A stretch of DNA of 35,725 nt from assembly GCF_003570985.1 (NCBI RefSeq), contig NZ_QXIW01000033.1, positions 77,409 to 113,133 on the forward strand. Reading direction: 5' to 3'. The position numbers and the translations under genes were made by a program. The stretch is from Candidatus Cryosericum hinesii. Its GTDB lineage: Bacteria; Caldisericota; Caldisericia; Cryosericales; Cryosericaceae. Positions within the stretch are counted from its first letter, which is position 1. Every line of letters begins with the position of its first letter. The notes beneath the pieces were generated by a model that saw only the letters and a program-made list of their open reading frames with translations, had not been told where the DNA came from and searched no databases. Shown here piece by piece: positions 16,876-26,153 of the stretch.

Positions 16876-19358
16876 AAGCAGTCATTCTGGCAGGAGGTTT
16901 TGGTACGCGGTTACGCCCATTGACAGTCAATCTTCCAAAACCGATGGTTCCATTCGCCAACCGCCCCATGATGCTGCACATCATGCGACTGCTCAAGAAG
17001 CACGGGTTCGATGATCTTGTTGTCATCCTGTATCACCAGCCCGATGCCATACGCAGCTACTTCGGTGACGGCAGCGATTTCGGTGTAAAGATCGAGTATG
17101 TCACCAGTCAGGAGGATCTTGGAACCGCTGGAGCTGTTGGGCTTGCGCGAGCTAGCCTGCAGGAGACGTTCCTGGTCATTGCGGCCGACATCGTCACTGA
17201 TATCGACCTCACCAAGGCAGTTCAGTACCATAGCGAACACAAGGCAGCTGCGACAATTACTCTGTCACGAGTGGAGAACCCTCTGGAGTATGGCATTGTC
17301 ATCACCGACTCCGAAGGGCATATCGTACGCTTCCTTGAGAAACCATCATGGGGAGAGGTTTTCTCTGACACAGTGAACACAGGGATCTATGTCCTGGAGC
17401 CGTCCGTCTGGGATGACATTCCTGAGGACAAGGAGGTCGACTTCTCGAAGAACCTTTTTCCCTCCCTGCTGGCGCACAATCAGCCGCTGTTCGGGTATAT
17501 CGCTCCGGGTTACTGGCGCGATGTCGGCAACATCCGCGAGTACAAACACGCGCATGGAGACGTGTTGAAAGGAAAGGTCGACCTTGAGGCTCAAGGCGAA
17601 CGCATCGGTGGCATCGGCAATGATGTCTGGGTCGGCGAAGGAAGCCAGATCTCGAGCTTCAAGGGGTTTGACGGCTCAGTCCTTATCGGCAAAGACACGA
17701 CTATCGGCGAAGCACGCGTACGCAGTTCCTTCATTGGCGACCATGCAGTTATCCAGAGTGGAGCAAACATCGATAACTCAGTCCTGTGGGACGGCGTCGT
17801 CGTGGAGTCGGGAGCCCGTATCTTTAACTCTATCGTCTGCAAAAACGTCCACATTGGCAAGGACGTCCTTCTCGAGGGTGACAATACCGTGGCTGACGAT
17901 TGCATCATCGGTCAAGGATCTGTCCTCAAGTCCCAGGTCGAGATCTGGCCGGGCAAGACTGTCGAACCAGGCTCTACCGTCACGAGCAACGTCGTTTGGG
18001 GCAAGGCCTGGTCAAGAGCCCTGTTTGGCTCTTATGGCATCGTCGGTGTCAACAACGTCGAAGTCACTCCGGAGATGTGTGCCAAGCTGGGCTGTGCCTA
18101 TGGTACGTTCCTTGGCAAGGGTTCGGTCGTTTTCACTGCGCGCGACGACCACCAGTCTTCACGCATGCTCAAACGTTCGCTCATCGGAGGCCTCATGAGC
18201 ACCGGCGTACGCGTCATGGACCTCCAGGCAGCTCCAGTGCCCCTGGCACGGTTCACCGTAAAGTCCTTCGCGGGCAGCGGTGGCGTTCACGTCATGCGTT
18301 CACCATTCGACCGTCGACTCACAACGATACGATTCTATGACCGATCAGGGTTCGATCTTTCCACCACGCAGGAAGGAGCCATCGAGCGCCTGTTCTTCCG
18401 TGAGGAATTTGCACGCGCCGACGTCGAAGAGGTGGGGACTATCGATATTCCGCCTCGTGTGGTGGAGTCGTACCGTGACTACTTGCTGAGCACTCTGGAT
18501 GTAGCCGCCATCCGGTCCTCCGGCATCCGGTTTGTCATCGACTACTCGTATGGCACTCCCGTCCAGTTCTTCCCTGCCATTGCAGGAGAGTTTGGCCTCG
18601 AGATCATCTCACTGCACGCTTACACTGACGGGCGACGAGCGGTGAGGACGGCGTCTGAGTTCCGGGACGCCAAACGCAAGCTGTCTTCCATGGTCAAGTC
18701 GCTGGGAACATCGTTTGGCGTGATCCTGGACGCCTCCGGCGAGAAGATCTTTCTCGTGGATCGGAGTGGTGAGATCCTTTCTGATACCCGTGCCACGGCA
18801 CTCATAATTGGCTCCAGACATCGGTCCGGGGTCCTGAACTCGGTTACCCTTCCCATTACGGCATCCATCGAGTTGGAACGGTACGTCAGGGATCAGGGTG
18901 TCGATGTACACTGGTGCTCGACGCTGCCACGCAACATCATCCACGAAGCGACAAATACCGACGCTGGCGCGGACATCCTGGGAGGCTTCATCTTCTCCCG
19001 TGCTGTCCCTTTCTATGACGGTATGCTCTCCATTGGTTTTCTCCTTGAGACGCTTGCCAAAACAGGGGAAGATCTCGTCGCGCTAAAGCAGGAGACGCCG
19101 GCCCGGGATCCCAGCCACCTCGAACTGCCGTGCCCGTGGGAGTCCAAGGGGACCATCATGCGCCGCATGAGCGAGCTCTATCGTGACACTGCGGAGTTCG
19201 TCGAAGGGGTCAAGGAACGCGAGGAAGATGGGTACACCCTCGTGCTGCCTGACAGGGACCGCCCGGTACTGCACATCTATTCCAGCTATACGACCGACGA
19301 ACGTGAACGCGACCGACTGGCCGACGCAGAGAAGAAAATCCGTTCCTGGATGGAATAG
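16872..19358 (+). CDS. Nucleotidyltransferase / left-handed beta-helix / phosphomannomutase-like fusion protein
   Basis: This 828-residue protein has three parts. Residues 1-235 are an NTP:sugar-1-phosphate transferase with GGFGTRLRPLT (8-18), the substrate Lys in LPKPMVP (Lys23), and an FLEKPSWGEVFSDTVNTGIY segment. Residues 245-385 are hexapeptide repeats of a left-handed beta-helix. Residues 390-828 resemble the phosphomannomutase/phosphoglucomutase fold (DDHQSSRMLKRSLIGGL near 425-441). Databases often call this architecture mannose-1-phosphate guanylyltransferase. The mutase part looks degenerate: the phosphoserine loop reads RSPFDRR (476-482), the metal loop reads DASGEK (620-625) and the GEXS-type sugar loop reads GGFIFSR. 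GGAGG at 16860-16864 precedes ATG 16872, which overlaps the glgA stop. In this operon it may make ADP-, UDP- or GDP-glucose rather than GDP-mannose; that is inference. Confidence 0.85.
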   Translation: MKAVILAGGFGTRLRPLTVNLPKPMVPFANRPMMLHIMRLLKKHGFDDLVVILYHQPDAIRSYFGDGSDFGVKIEYVTSQEDLGTAGAVGLARASLQETFLVIAADIVTDIDLTKAVQYHSEHKAAATITLSRVENPLEYGIVITDSEGHIVRFLEKPSWGEVFSDTVNTGIYVLEPSVWDDIPEDKEVDFSKNLFPSLLAHNQPLFGYIAPGYWRDVGNIREYKHAHGDVLKGKVDLEAQGERIGGIGNDVWVGEGSQISSFKGFDGSVLIGKDTTIGEARVRSSFIGDHAVIQSGANIDNSVLWDGVVVESGARIFNSIVCKNVHIGKDVLLEGDNTVADDCIIGQGSVLKSQVEIWPGKTVEPGSTVTSNVVWGKAWSRALFGSYGIVGVNNVEVTPEMCAKLGCAYGTFLGKGSVVFTARDDHQSSRMLKRSLIGGLMSTGVRVMDLQAAPVPLARFTVKSFAGSGGVHVMRSPFDRRLTTIRFYDRSGFDLSTTQEGAIERLFFREEFARADVEEVGTIDIPPRVVESYRDYLLSTLDVAAIRSSGIRFVIDYSYGTPVQFFPAIAGEFGLEIISLHAYTDGRRAVRTASEFRDAKRKLSSMVKSLGTSFGVILDASGEKIFLVDRSGEILSDTRATALIIGSRHRSGVLNSVTLPITASIELERYVRDQGVDVHWCSTLPRNIIHEATNTDAGADILGGFIFSRAVPFYDGMLSIGFLLETLAKTGEDLVALKQETPARDPSHLELPCPWESKGTIMRRMSELYRDTAEFVEGVKEREEDGYTLVLPDRDRPVLHIYSSYTTDERERDRLADAEKKIRSWME

Positions 19359-19436
19359 CCGCAGCCTCATTGCCGGAAGAAGCCACGAAACTACACCATT
19401 CGGTCTAGCCTTTTCAGACTGAGACTGGAGGAAATA

Positions 19437-20465
19437 GTGGGCGAGCACATCAAACCGCTTTCGATGATCAACGGCAACGGCCTGATCAATTTCGGATGGG
19501 CCAGGCAACCGCTGTTCGACGTGAACATGGCAGCTGCTGCGTCGGTGCATCGACACATCTTCAGTACGTGGCGCCTCAAGCGGTGGGAATATTTCTACGT
19601 CGCGACACCAACAGTCTTCTTCGCAGCGCAGATTGCCCACCTGGGATACTTGGCCAACCTCACCGCATACCTGTATGATATTGAACGCAACGTCTTGCTG
19701 GAGCGCACATCGAACATCCCCTTCGGAACCGACGTCGTCCTGGCCAACCATCCCCGCCAGGGGACGACCAGCGCCCGCGCAGGAACTTCCAAGTACCTCC
19801 AGTTTGAGATGACGCCAGAAGGCAAACACGTCACCGTCGACTGGCCCCGATTCAACGGGCAACAGGACCTCCACGCAGACCTGCTTCTCGGCTGGCCCAA
19901 GGAACTCGAGTCCCTGAGTGTCGTCGACCCCCTGAGGAACGGACGCTTCGCCTATACGACCAAGGTAACCTGCATGCCTGCTACGGGGGCTATCCGTATT
20001 GGACAGGAGAGATGGGAGTGTAATCGTTCAGAAGCACTGGGCGAATTGGACTGGAGTCGGGGTTTCCTCGAGAGTGTCACAGTATGGAAGTGGGCGACAG
20101 CTTCAGGACGGACACGGCAGGGTCAGACGGTTGGCTTCAACCTGTGCAGTGGTTTTCACGACGGGGGTGACAACGAGAACGCCGTGGTGGTCGACGGGCA
20201 TCTCACCAAGTTGGGCCTCGTCTCCTTCACGTATGATCAGGCTCACATCATGCAACCCTGGCACGTCAATAGTTCCGATGGGCGCGTCGATCTGTCGTTC
20301 ATCCCGATGGTGGATCGTCAGTCGTACACAGACGCCGGCCCTCTCCAAAGTCATATCCATCAGCTCGTGGGTCGGTACAGTGGTACCGTGACGTCAGAAG
20401 GTTCAGATCCGATAGCAATCACGGACTTCGTGGGGGCGGCCGAGGACCACTACGCTCGCTGGTAG
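19437..20465 (+). CDS. DUF2804 family protein
   Basis: The 342-residue protein looks like a DUF2804 member: it shows an N-terminal GLINFGWARQPLFD, an RLKRWEYFYV segment, LDWSRGFLESVTVWKWA near residue 210 and FNLCSGFHDGGDNENAVVVDG near 240. The pattern of short hydrophobic and aromatic strands suggests an all-beta fold resembling lipocalin-like or carbohydrate-handling proteins, but no catalytic motif is evident and the family has no known function. It has no signal peptide or membrane segment. The start is GTG 19437, with GGAGG 5 bases upstream (19427-19431). It follows the fusion protein by 78 bases and is the last gene before a strong terminator, so it probably belongs to the glucan operon. 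Confidence 0.75.
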   Translation: MGEHIKPLSMINGNGLINFGWARQPLFDVNMAAAASVHRHIFSTWRLKRWEYFYVATPTVFFAAQIAHLGYLANLTAYLYDIERNVLLERTSNIPFGTDVVLANHPRQGTTSARAGTSKYLQFEMTPEGKHVTVDWPRFNGQQDLHADLLLGWPKELESLSVVDPLRNGRFAYTTKVTCMPATGAIRIGQERWECNRSEALGELDWSRGFLESVTVWKWATASGRTRQGQTVGFNLCSGFHDGGDNENAVVVDGHLTKLGLVSFTYDQAHIMQPWHVNSSDGRVDLSFIPMVDRQSYTDAGPLQSHIHQLVGRYSGTVTSEGSDPIAITDFVGAAEDHYARW

Positions 20466-20495
20466 TCGATTCATGGCTGGGCACAACGACTCAGA

Positions 20496-20532
20496 GCAAA
20501 CGCCCCGGGCATATGGTGTCCGGGGCGTTTGC
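20496..20532. terminator. Perfect 13-bp hairpin, bidirectional terminator
   Basis: Bases 20496-20508 pair perfectly with 20520-20532 around an 11-base loop. The arms begin with an A-run and end with a T-run (GCAAACG.../...CGTTTGC), so the transcript has a U-rich 3' flank in either direction. It lies between the DUF2804 stop (20465) and the stop of the converging nucleoside phosphorylase gene (20554). Confidence 0.85.
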
Positions 20533-20553
20533 TGTCGACCAGGCGTCAGGCGC

Positions 20554-21282
20554 CTACAATCCCGCTTTCGATGCCCTGACCAGCGTAGAGAGGCCGATGC
20601 GAATGCTCTGCTCCTCGGCTGTTTTGAACAGGCCCTCGGCACTCTCCGGCTTGATCGCATCCTTCGTGACGCTACCGTCAACAGCAAAAAGGGCAGACGT
20701 GCGGACGCCACGGAACTGACCGACGATGAAGAGGCACCCGCTTTCCATTTCGATCGCCTTGACACCCGACTGCATCATCAGGCTCATCTTGTCCTTGTCG
20801 TAGTTACGGTAGAATGCGTCACTGCTGATGACGATTCCGTGTTTCGCCGTCGGAACAACGTCCCGGGCTGTTTCCATGGTGACGCGAAGGAGGTCGGCAT
20901 CCGGCACAGCCGGGAACGACAGTGGAAGGTATTGGGGCGACGTTCCATCGTCACGGATACTCCCCGTGGCAACGACAAGGTCGCCGGCGTCGACGTCCGA
21001 CGCAATGCCCCCGGCCGAGCCAACCCTGAGCAGCACACGCGCCCCAAGGTTGCACAGCTCCTCCACGACGATTGCTGTCGATGGGGCCCCCATTCCCGTC
21101 GTGGCAACCGACAGCCGTTCGCCCTCATATATCCCCGTGAAGACAAGCAGATACCGGTACTCATTGACCAGGCGAGCATCCTGGAGCAGCTTCGACACCT
21201 GCTCGGCTCGCTGGGGATTGCCGACCAGCATGACGTGCGGCGCAAGGTCCTCTGCCTCAAACTTCAAGTGAAACTGTGCCAT
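20554..21282 (-). CDS. Nucleoside phosphorylase (purine nucleoside / uridine phosphorylase family)
   Basis: NP-I phosphorylases split a nucleoside with phosphate into free base and (deoxy)ribose-1-phosphate in the cytosol. The 242 residues have the family signatures: VGNPQRAEQ (residues 20-28) for phosphate binding, TTGMGAPSTAIVVEEL near 61-76, RVGSAGGI near 86, and IEMES with the ribose-binding Glu near 180. The normally conserved GDPxR phosphate loop reads GNPxR here, with Asn in place of Asp. The usual purine-specific Asp of DeoD (SDH/SDN context) is not obvious; the corresponding region reads FAVDGSVTKD, so base preference is open. GGGAGG upstream of ATG 21282 is a good ribosome-binding site. 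It is the last gene of the riboside operon and ends at a terminator. Confidence 0.88.
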   Translation of the reverse strand: MAQFHLKFEAEDLAPHVMLVGNPQRAEQVSKLLQDARLVNEYRYLLVFTGIYEGERLSVATTGMGAPSTAIVVEELCNLGARVLLRVGSAGGIASDVDAGDLVVATGSIRDDGTSPQYLPLSFPAVPDADLLRVTMETARDVVPTAKHGIVISSDAFYRNYDKDKMSLMMQSGVKAIEMESGCLFIVGQFRGVRTSALFAVDGSVTKDAIKPESAEGLFKTAEEQSIRIGLSTLVRASKAGL

Positions 21283-21303
21283 GGAATCTACCTCCCTGAG
21301 ATA

Positions 21304-22683
21304 CTAAAGCATGCCACGAGCCAGCCGCACCGTTCGCTCCGCCAGGGCGTGGATCGAGAGTCGTTCTTTACCTGGAATATACGTTTCGAGCCGATCACCG
21401 ATGGGGTCCGCCCACACGGCAGGAACTCCACCCATCACGCCCAGGACCGTTCCGACGAGACCGGCATTGCAGTCAATGTCGAGTCCGCCACGCGCCAACA
21501 GGGCGAATGATTCCGTCATATCCCGACCACCATACCAGAGTGAAATGGTGTCCGCCGCCATATTCGGGTAGGCATGGATCCAGTTGTACTGCTCAAACCG
21601 CTGCTCGGCCCATGCAAGCACCGAGGAGACGTCCGATTCCCGCGTGACCATGTCCAGGCACTCGTGCAGGACGGCGGCGTATTCGCTCCCCTGAGGGAGA
21701 TATCCCGCCGCTTCGACCGCAACGACACGCGGATCATCGCGCACATAAGCGAGGGCCGTTAGCGCTGCCGCATACATGCCCCCATACACGCCGTTTGCTG
21801 CATGGGACACGACCCCGTCGAGATGAGCAAGCCTTACCGCCTCAAGTGGTCGCCCCGGCGCCAGCATGCCGCAAATCATCCCGCGCATCTGAACACCAAT
21901 CCAATCCGAATACGGATTTCGGTAGCTTCCCGATTCGGGCGGAGTGAGACCAGCACGCAAGTTCTGGATAGCAATCCATTCTGCCGACCAGCCAAAAGGT
22001 ATTTGCCGCAACCATTCGTCGGCAATGTCCTGCGACGTAAGACCGCGTCCATGTGACTCGAACGCGTCAAGGAACGCCAGCTCATAGACAACGTCGTCGT
22101 TCATCGTCTCGGGATCTGTGACATAGGAACGGACGTCGCCATAGACCTCTGAGATACGTTGGCCCGTATATCCCTCGATGGCAGTGCCAAATGCACCACC
22201 CGCAAGCTGGCCGACCCATCCAGTCAATGCCTTCTCCTCGACGCTATCCGGCTGCTCGTCTTGCGGCGTGCCAGCCGCGGGCAGGCGAGACAGAACTTCG
22301 TCCCACGAAACCGGGTGTTCGAACCCGAGGTAGGAACACAAGGGGTCCTGCGGTGCAGCAAACAGTGCGTCGAGGTAATGAGCGGTGAGTATGCGCAGCG
22401 CAGGAGCGTCTCCACTGCGAGCCAAGCGTAAGCCTTCTGGGATAAGCGATACTGCCACACTCTCATCGAAGCCCTGATTCTCCATCGACTGAGCTGCCCC
22501 GCGATAGAGGCACTCCGGAGCACCTGATCCCGGCACACGACTCTCCCAGAGCATGAACATCATCTCATCCTGCCCCTTCTCGGCTGCGGTCTGCTCAGAC
22601 CAGCTGCTTGGATGCAGGCGCCGGTCCAGCGGAACGGCAGAACGCCGTATGTCACGTTCCACTTGCCATGCCTTGATTCTCAT
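21304..22683 (-). CDS. ADP-ribosylglycohydrolase-fold protein (ARH/DraG superfamily)
   Basis: ARH/DraG proteins are di-magnesium hydrolases of N- or O-ribosyl bonds. In this 459-residue protein the first 150 residues are an extension I do not recognise. The ARH domain begins at about 152 with [17 protein letters not shown]. The metal-ligand pair is in MNDDV (Asp196-Asp197), in place of the usual TDD, and the C-terminal metal motif is [11 protein letters not shown] (Asp402, Asp404, Asn406), both well conserved. ATG 22683 overlaps the permease stop (ATGA) and is preceded by GAGGAGG. Sitting between a nucleoside-type importer and a nucleoside phosphorylase, with a ribokinase in the same operon, it more likely cleaves small ribosides than ADP-ribosylated proteins; that is inference. 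Confidence 0.82.
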   Translation of the reverse strand: MRIKAWQVERDIRRSAVPLDRRLHPSSWSEQTAAEKGQDEMMFMLWESRVPGSGAPECLYRGAAQSMENQGFDESVAVSLIPEGLRLARSGDAPALRILTAHYLDALFAAPQDPLCSYLGFEHPVSWDEVLSRLPAAGTPQDEQPDSVEEKALTGWVGQLAGGAFGTAIEGYTGQRISEVYGDVRSYVTDPETMNDDVVYELAFLDAFESHGRGLTSQDIADEWLRQIPFGWSAEWIAIQNLRAGLTPPESGSYRNPYSDWIGVQMRGMICGMLAPGRPLEAVRLAHLDGVVSHAANGVYGGMYAAALTALAYVRDDPRVVAVEAAGYLPQGSEYAAVLHECLDMVTRESDVSSVLAWAEQRFEQYNWIHAYPNMAADTISLWYGGRDMTESFALLARGGLDIDCNAGLVGTVLGVMGGVPAVWADPIGDRLETYIPGKERLSIHALAERTVRLARGML

Positions 22684-23573
22684 GCCTGCCTCCTCTTCTT
22701 GCGAACGGAATACAGGTACAGGGAACCGAGTGTCGCGACATAGGGGATCATGGCCGTGAACTGGGTAGGAATCCGACTGCCCTGCAGGAATACCGTCAGA
22801 CCATCGAAGAACCCGAACAGCAGCGATATGACCGCGATGCCCCAAGGATTTCCACTGACCAGAATGACGGCCGCCAGCGAGATCCAGCCGCGCCCAGCTG
22901 ACATGTTTTCGGCAAACAGCCGCACATACCCAAGAGAGAGGTACGCACCTGCCAGACCACAGCACACAGCACACACAATGAGCGACCAGATACGTATCAT
23001 CGATGCCGGAACGCCACTCGAATTCAGACACACAGCATTGTAGCCTGCAGCGCGGAGCCGGAGCCCAAAACGAGTCCTGAAGATGACGAACGCGGAGAGC
23101 ACGGTTGCCAGGACGGCGACGTAGACGATGAGGTTGTACCCGCTCAGCAACCTCCCCAGAAAGGGGATTCCGTCAATCAACGGCAGCTTCACGGATGGAA
23201 TCGCGCGGATGCCGGCATCGGTGAAGGCTCCCTTGACGTGAAAAATATCGCGCAACAAGAACGTCGTCAGGCCCACCGCGAACAGATTCAGCGCTATGCC
23301 TGTCAGGAATTCGTCCGTATGAAGTTTCACGGCAAACAGAATGAAAATGCCGGCCATGATCAGCGCCCCGGCTATCGCGCACAGAACGCCAAGGAACCAG
23401 CTGTGCAGGAAGAACGACCCGAGAACGGCACAGAACGCACCGACCAGCATCATTCCTTCCATGGCGATGTTGAAGATGCCGGCATAGAAGGTGAATGTTC
23501 CACCAATGGCCGCCAGCAGGATCGGCGTGGCTCCGACAACCATGGCTGAGACAAGCCCGAACAGGACGTTCAT
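22680..23573 (-). CDS. ABC transporter permease, BMP/nucleoside type (second permease)
   Basis: The 297-residue integral membrane protein belongs to the branched-chain/ribose/nucleoside permease family (BPD_transp_2), in the subtype paired with BMP lipoproteins (NupQ-like). About eight hydrophobic segments are visible, starting with [22 protein letters not shown]. The [15 protein letters not shown] segment and [16 protein letters not shown] loop, which contacts the ATPase, are typical of this family. ATG 23573 overlaps the stop of the first permease (ATGA) and its own stop overlaps the downstream ARH-fold gene in the same way. It forms the translocation pore together with the first permease. 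Confidence 0.9.
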   Translation of the reverse strand: MNVLFGLVSAMVVGATPILLAAIGGTFTFYAGIFNIAMEGMMLVGAFCAVLGSFFLHSWFLGVLCAIAGALIMAGIFILFAVKLHTDEFLTGIALNLFAVGLTTFLLRDIFHVKGAFTDAGIRAIPSVKLPLIDGIPFLGRLLSGYNLIVYVAVLATVLSAFVIFRTRFGLRLRAAGYNAVCLNSSGVPASMIRIWSLIVCAVCCGLAGAYLSLGYVRLFAENMSAGRGWISLAAVILVSGNPWGIAVISLLFGFFDGLTVFLQGSRIPTQFTAMIPYVATLGSLYLYSVRKKRRQA

Positions 23574-24607
23574 CGCGCGCTCTCCTTCAGTTTTCGCCTG
23601 GTCGCCAGCCGGTCGAACACCATGTTCAGAGAAACCCTGCCCGCCACGACGACCAGCACAATGACTGCCTGCAGTACATCGATAAACTCCGAAGGTACGG
23701 CAGTGACGAGTTCCATGCCTATGGCGCCCTGCTGTAACGCGCTGAAGAGCAACCCATAGAGGAACGTCCCCGAGATGCCATTGCTGGCTACGACTGCAAT
23801 CATGATACCGTCCCAGGCATAGTTAGCGCCCAGCCCCTTGACAAAACGATGGGGGCCACCCATGATCATCAGCCCTCCGGCAAGCCCCGCGAGGGCTCCG
23901 GTGACCAGCATGACGCGGACATAGTTGGCGTCCACCTTGCATCCGCCGATCCTCGCAAACAGTGGGTTCTGTCCGGTCATGCGCCATTCATACCCACTGC
24001 GGCCTCTACTCATGATTAGCCAGCAGATAACTGCTGCAAGCACCATAAACAATACACTTGTGTTCACCCCTCCCAGATCGGGCAGCCATGCAGCGGTGTT
24101 GATGGATCTGGTCATGGGACTCGAAGCTGAGGGGTCAAACAGCGGGTACGTGATGACCCACAATGCGAAGTAGTCAGCGATGAAATTGAGCATGAGCGTG
24201 ACAATGAACTCATCCATGGCGAAAGCACGTTTGAGCAGTGCTGCAAGCCCCGACCATAGCGCCCCACCGAGAAGAGCCGCCAGGATACACAGCGGGATAA
24301 GGAATGCCGAAGGCAGATGGACGAACAACCCGATCAGTGTCGCACCCAAGGCCCCCATCTCGAGCTGACCCGGCTGTCCAAGGTTCACGGGGCCGGAAGC
24401 AAACGCGATCGAAGCTGAGAGTCCTGTCAGGATCAGGGGAACGGCTCGCGTCAACGTAGCAGTGAATCCCGACGCACTGAACAACGAGTACTGGAGCAGT
24501 GCACCGTAGGTCGCAACCGGATTGAACCCCTGAAGCGCCAGCACGAGCGCTCCAATGACGAACGCAGCCAGGACGCCGAGAATCCCGCTAAGAGTCTGTT
24601 TCCGCAT
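23570..24607 (-). CDS. ABC transporter permease, BMP/nucleoside type (first permease)
   Basis: This 345-residue NupP-like permease has about eight to ten membrane segments, beginning with [20 protein letters not shown]. It carries [20 protein letters not shown], the counterpart of the N-x-x-x-EG motif in this permease family, and a [15 protein letters not shown] coupling loop. I chose ATG 24607, which lies 9 bases after an AAAAAAGGA ribosome-binding site; ATG 24616 directly abuts that site and would add three residues. The start lies inside the ATPase gene, overlapping its end by 20 bases. It partners with the second permease, the ATPase and the BMP lipoprotein. Confidence 0.88.
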   Translation of the reverse strand: MRKQTLSGILGVLAAFVIGALVLALQGFNPVATYGALLQYSLFSASGFTATLTRAVPLILTGLSASIAFASGPVNLGQPGQLEMGALGATLIGLFVHLPSAFLIPLCILAALLGGALWSGLAALLKRAFAMDEFIVTLMLNFIADYFALWVITYPLFDPSASSPMTRSINTAAWLPDLGGVNTSVLFMVLAAVICWLIMSRGRSGYEWRMTGQNPLFARIGGCKVDANYVRVMLVTGALAGLAGGLMIMGGPHRFVKGLGANYAWDGIMIAVVASNGISGTFLYGLLFSALQQGAIGMELVTAVPSEFIDVLQAVIVLVVVAGRVSLNMVFDRLATRRKLKESAR

Positions 24608-26141
24608 GTGCAGCATCCTTTTTTCCCCCGAGCATATAGTACCCGACCTCTTCACCATTCGTCGCGTCCGTGGCAAGGTCCGCGACCACGTCGCCCTGGC
24701 ACATGACGACGATGCGGTCGGCCACCATGAAGAGTTCGTCGAGGTCGGCCGATATCAACAGGACAGCCCGTTTCTTGCTTCGCAGGGCCAGGAGCAGCTG
24801 ATGGACATATTCGATGGAACCGACGTCCAAGCCTCGCGTCGGCTGGTCCATAAGGACGAACGGCGTTTCCAGCAATAGCTCACGACCAAGAATCACCTTC
24901 TGCTGGTTGCCTCCCGACAGCGAATGGAACGGATCCGATAAGTGCCCCATGTTGACAGCAAACTGGTCTCGAATCTGATCAACAAACTCGGCTGCATGCC
25001 GGTAGTTGAGTCCAAGCCCCTTCCACGTGCGAAACCGTGGGTCAAGGATGTGGTGTGTCATAATGGCATCCTCCAAAATGGACGCCGCCAAACTCGCACC
25101 CATCTTTCCTCTGTCCTGAGGAACGAACGCAATCAGCGTCCGTCTGGTCAGGATGTCGGCATGCGTAATATCCTTCCCCTTCACCTCAAGTGTCCCTGAT
25201 GTCATTGGGACCAGACCCATAATTGCGTTCACCAGCTCGAACTGGCCGTTCCCCTCGACGCCGGCCACTCCCACGATCTCGCCGGCACGCACTTCGACGT
25301 TTGCGTCATGCAGTCTTGCGCGATGCTCGGTGTCGCTGCAATTCAGCCCTTGCGCACGGAAGACGATCTCTCCGGGTTCCTGAGGCTGGCGCCGCGATGT
25401 GAACAGGACCTCTCTTCCCACCATCTGCCGAGCCAGATCCTCTTTCGTGAGCTTAGACGCAGCGGACGTACCTACGATCTTGCCACGCCGCATGACGGTC
25501 ACCCGATCGCTCAAGGTCAGGACCTCGTCCAGCCGGTGAGATATGAAGATGATCGTGTGTCCTTTGTCCCTGAGACGCGCCAATTCGGTAAACAGCTGGG
25601 GGATCTCCTGAGGTGTCAGAACCGCCGTCGGCTCGTCCAGAACAAGCACGGAGACATTCCGGTAGAGTAGTTTGAGGATCTCGACCTTTTGGCGTGCAGC
25701 CACCGAGATATCTCCTACCAGTGTGTCAGGATCCAAGTTGAACTGAAACTCCTCGATCTTCTGGCGCACTGCTTCACGCGCCCTATGAACATCGATTGTC
25801 CCGAAAGCGCTGACGGGCTCGGCGCCCAGGACGATGTTCTGCCATACCGTGTACTCCGGAATGAGCAGGATCTCCTGGTGCACCATACCTATCCCGGCGG
25901 CAATCGCTTCACGTGGCGTCCTGAATTCGACCTTGGCACCCCTGAAGAAAATGTCCCCTGCGTCTCGGCGCTCGAGGCCATAGAACACCTTCATGAGCGT
26001 GCTCTTCCCAGCTCCGTTCTCTCCGACCAGCGCGTGGATCTCGCCGGATTCAAACGATACCGACACGTCAGCAAGCGCGACGGTGTCCGGGGGAAACACC
26101 TTGGTGATGTGCTGCAGGTCGATCAGGACGTCACGTGCCAC
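24588..26141 (-). CDS. ABC transporter ATPase with two nucleotide-binding domains, nucleoside/sugar type
   Basis: The 517-residue protein has two fused ATPase domains, as in RbsA and NupO. Domain 1 has Walker [10 protein letters not shown] (residues 40-48), a weak signature ([12 protein letters not shown]) and Walker [12 protein letters not shown]. Domain 2 has a non-canonical Walker A (GVEGNGQFE), a full LSGGNQQK signature and Walker [13 protein letters not shown] with Gln in place of the catalytic Glu; this asymmetry is normal in the class and leaves one competent site. It starts with GTG 26141, 12 bases after the lipoprotein stop, without a clear ribosome-binding site. It powers uptake through the two downstream permeases. 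Confidence 0.93.
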   Translation of the reverse strand: MARDVLIDLQHITKVFPPDTVALADVSVSFESGEIHALVGENGAGKSTLMKVFYGLERRDAGDIFFRGAKVEFRTPREAIAAGIGMVHQEILLIPEYTVWQNIVLGAEPVSAFGTIDVHRAREAVRQKIEEFQFNLDPDTLVGDISVAARQKVEILKLLYRNVSVLVLDEPTAVLTPQEIPQLFTELARLRDKGHTIIFISHRLDEVLTLSDRVTVMRRGKIVGTSAASKLTKEDLARQMVGREVLFTSRRQPQEPGEIVFRAQGLNCSDTEHRARLHDANVEVRAGEIVGVAGVEGNGQFELVNAIMGLVPMTSGTLEVKGKDITHADILTRRTLIAFVPQDRGKMGASLAASILEDAIMTHHILDPRFRTWKGLGLNYRHAAEFVDQIRDQFAVNMGHLSDPFHSLSGGNQQKVILGRELLLETPFVLMDQPTRGLDVGSIEYVHQLLLALRSKKRAVLLISADLDELFMVADRIVVMCQGDVVADLATDATNGEEVGYYMLGGKKDAAHAETDS

Positions 26142-26153
26142 AAACAGCCCGTC

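Noticed and set aside
16872-19358. Naming the fusion protein manC/manB
   Set aside because: The mutase loops are degenerate and the operon is about glucan, so the GDP-mannose label is not supported.
20473-21510. 345-codon plus-strand frame over the nucleoside phosphorylase
   Set aside because: It starts at the terminator hairpin and runs antisense through two recognised genes; not coding-like.
460-22683. Sirtuin and ADP-ribosylglycohydrolase-fold protein as one NAD/ADP-ribose signalling system
   Set aside because: They are about 20 kb apart in separate transcription units, and the second belongs to a nucleoside operon; co-occurrence in one window is not evidence of linkage.
24588-26141. Damaged second ATPase domain in the ABC protein
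   Set aside because: The non-canonical Walker A (GVEGNGQ) and Gln in Walker B are usual for the ribose/nucleoside class, so this is not a defect.
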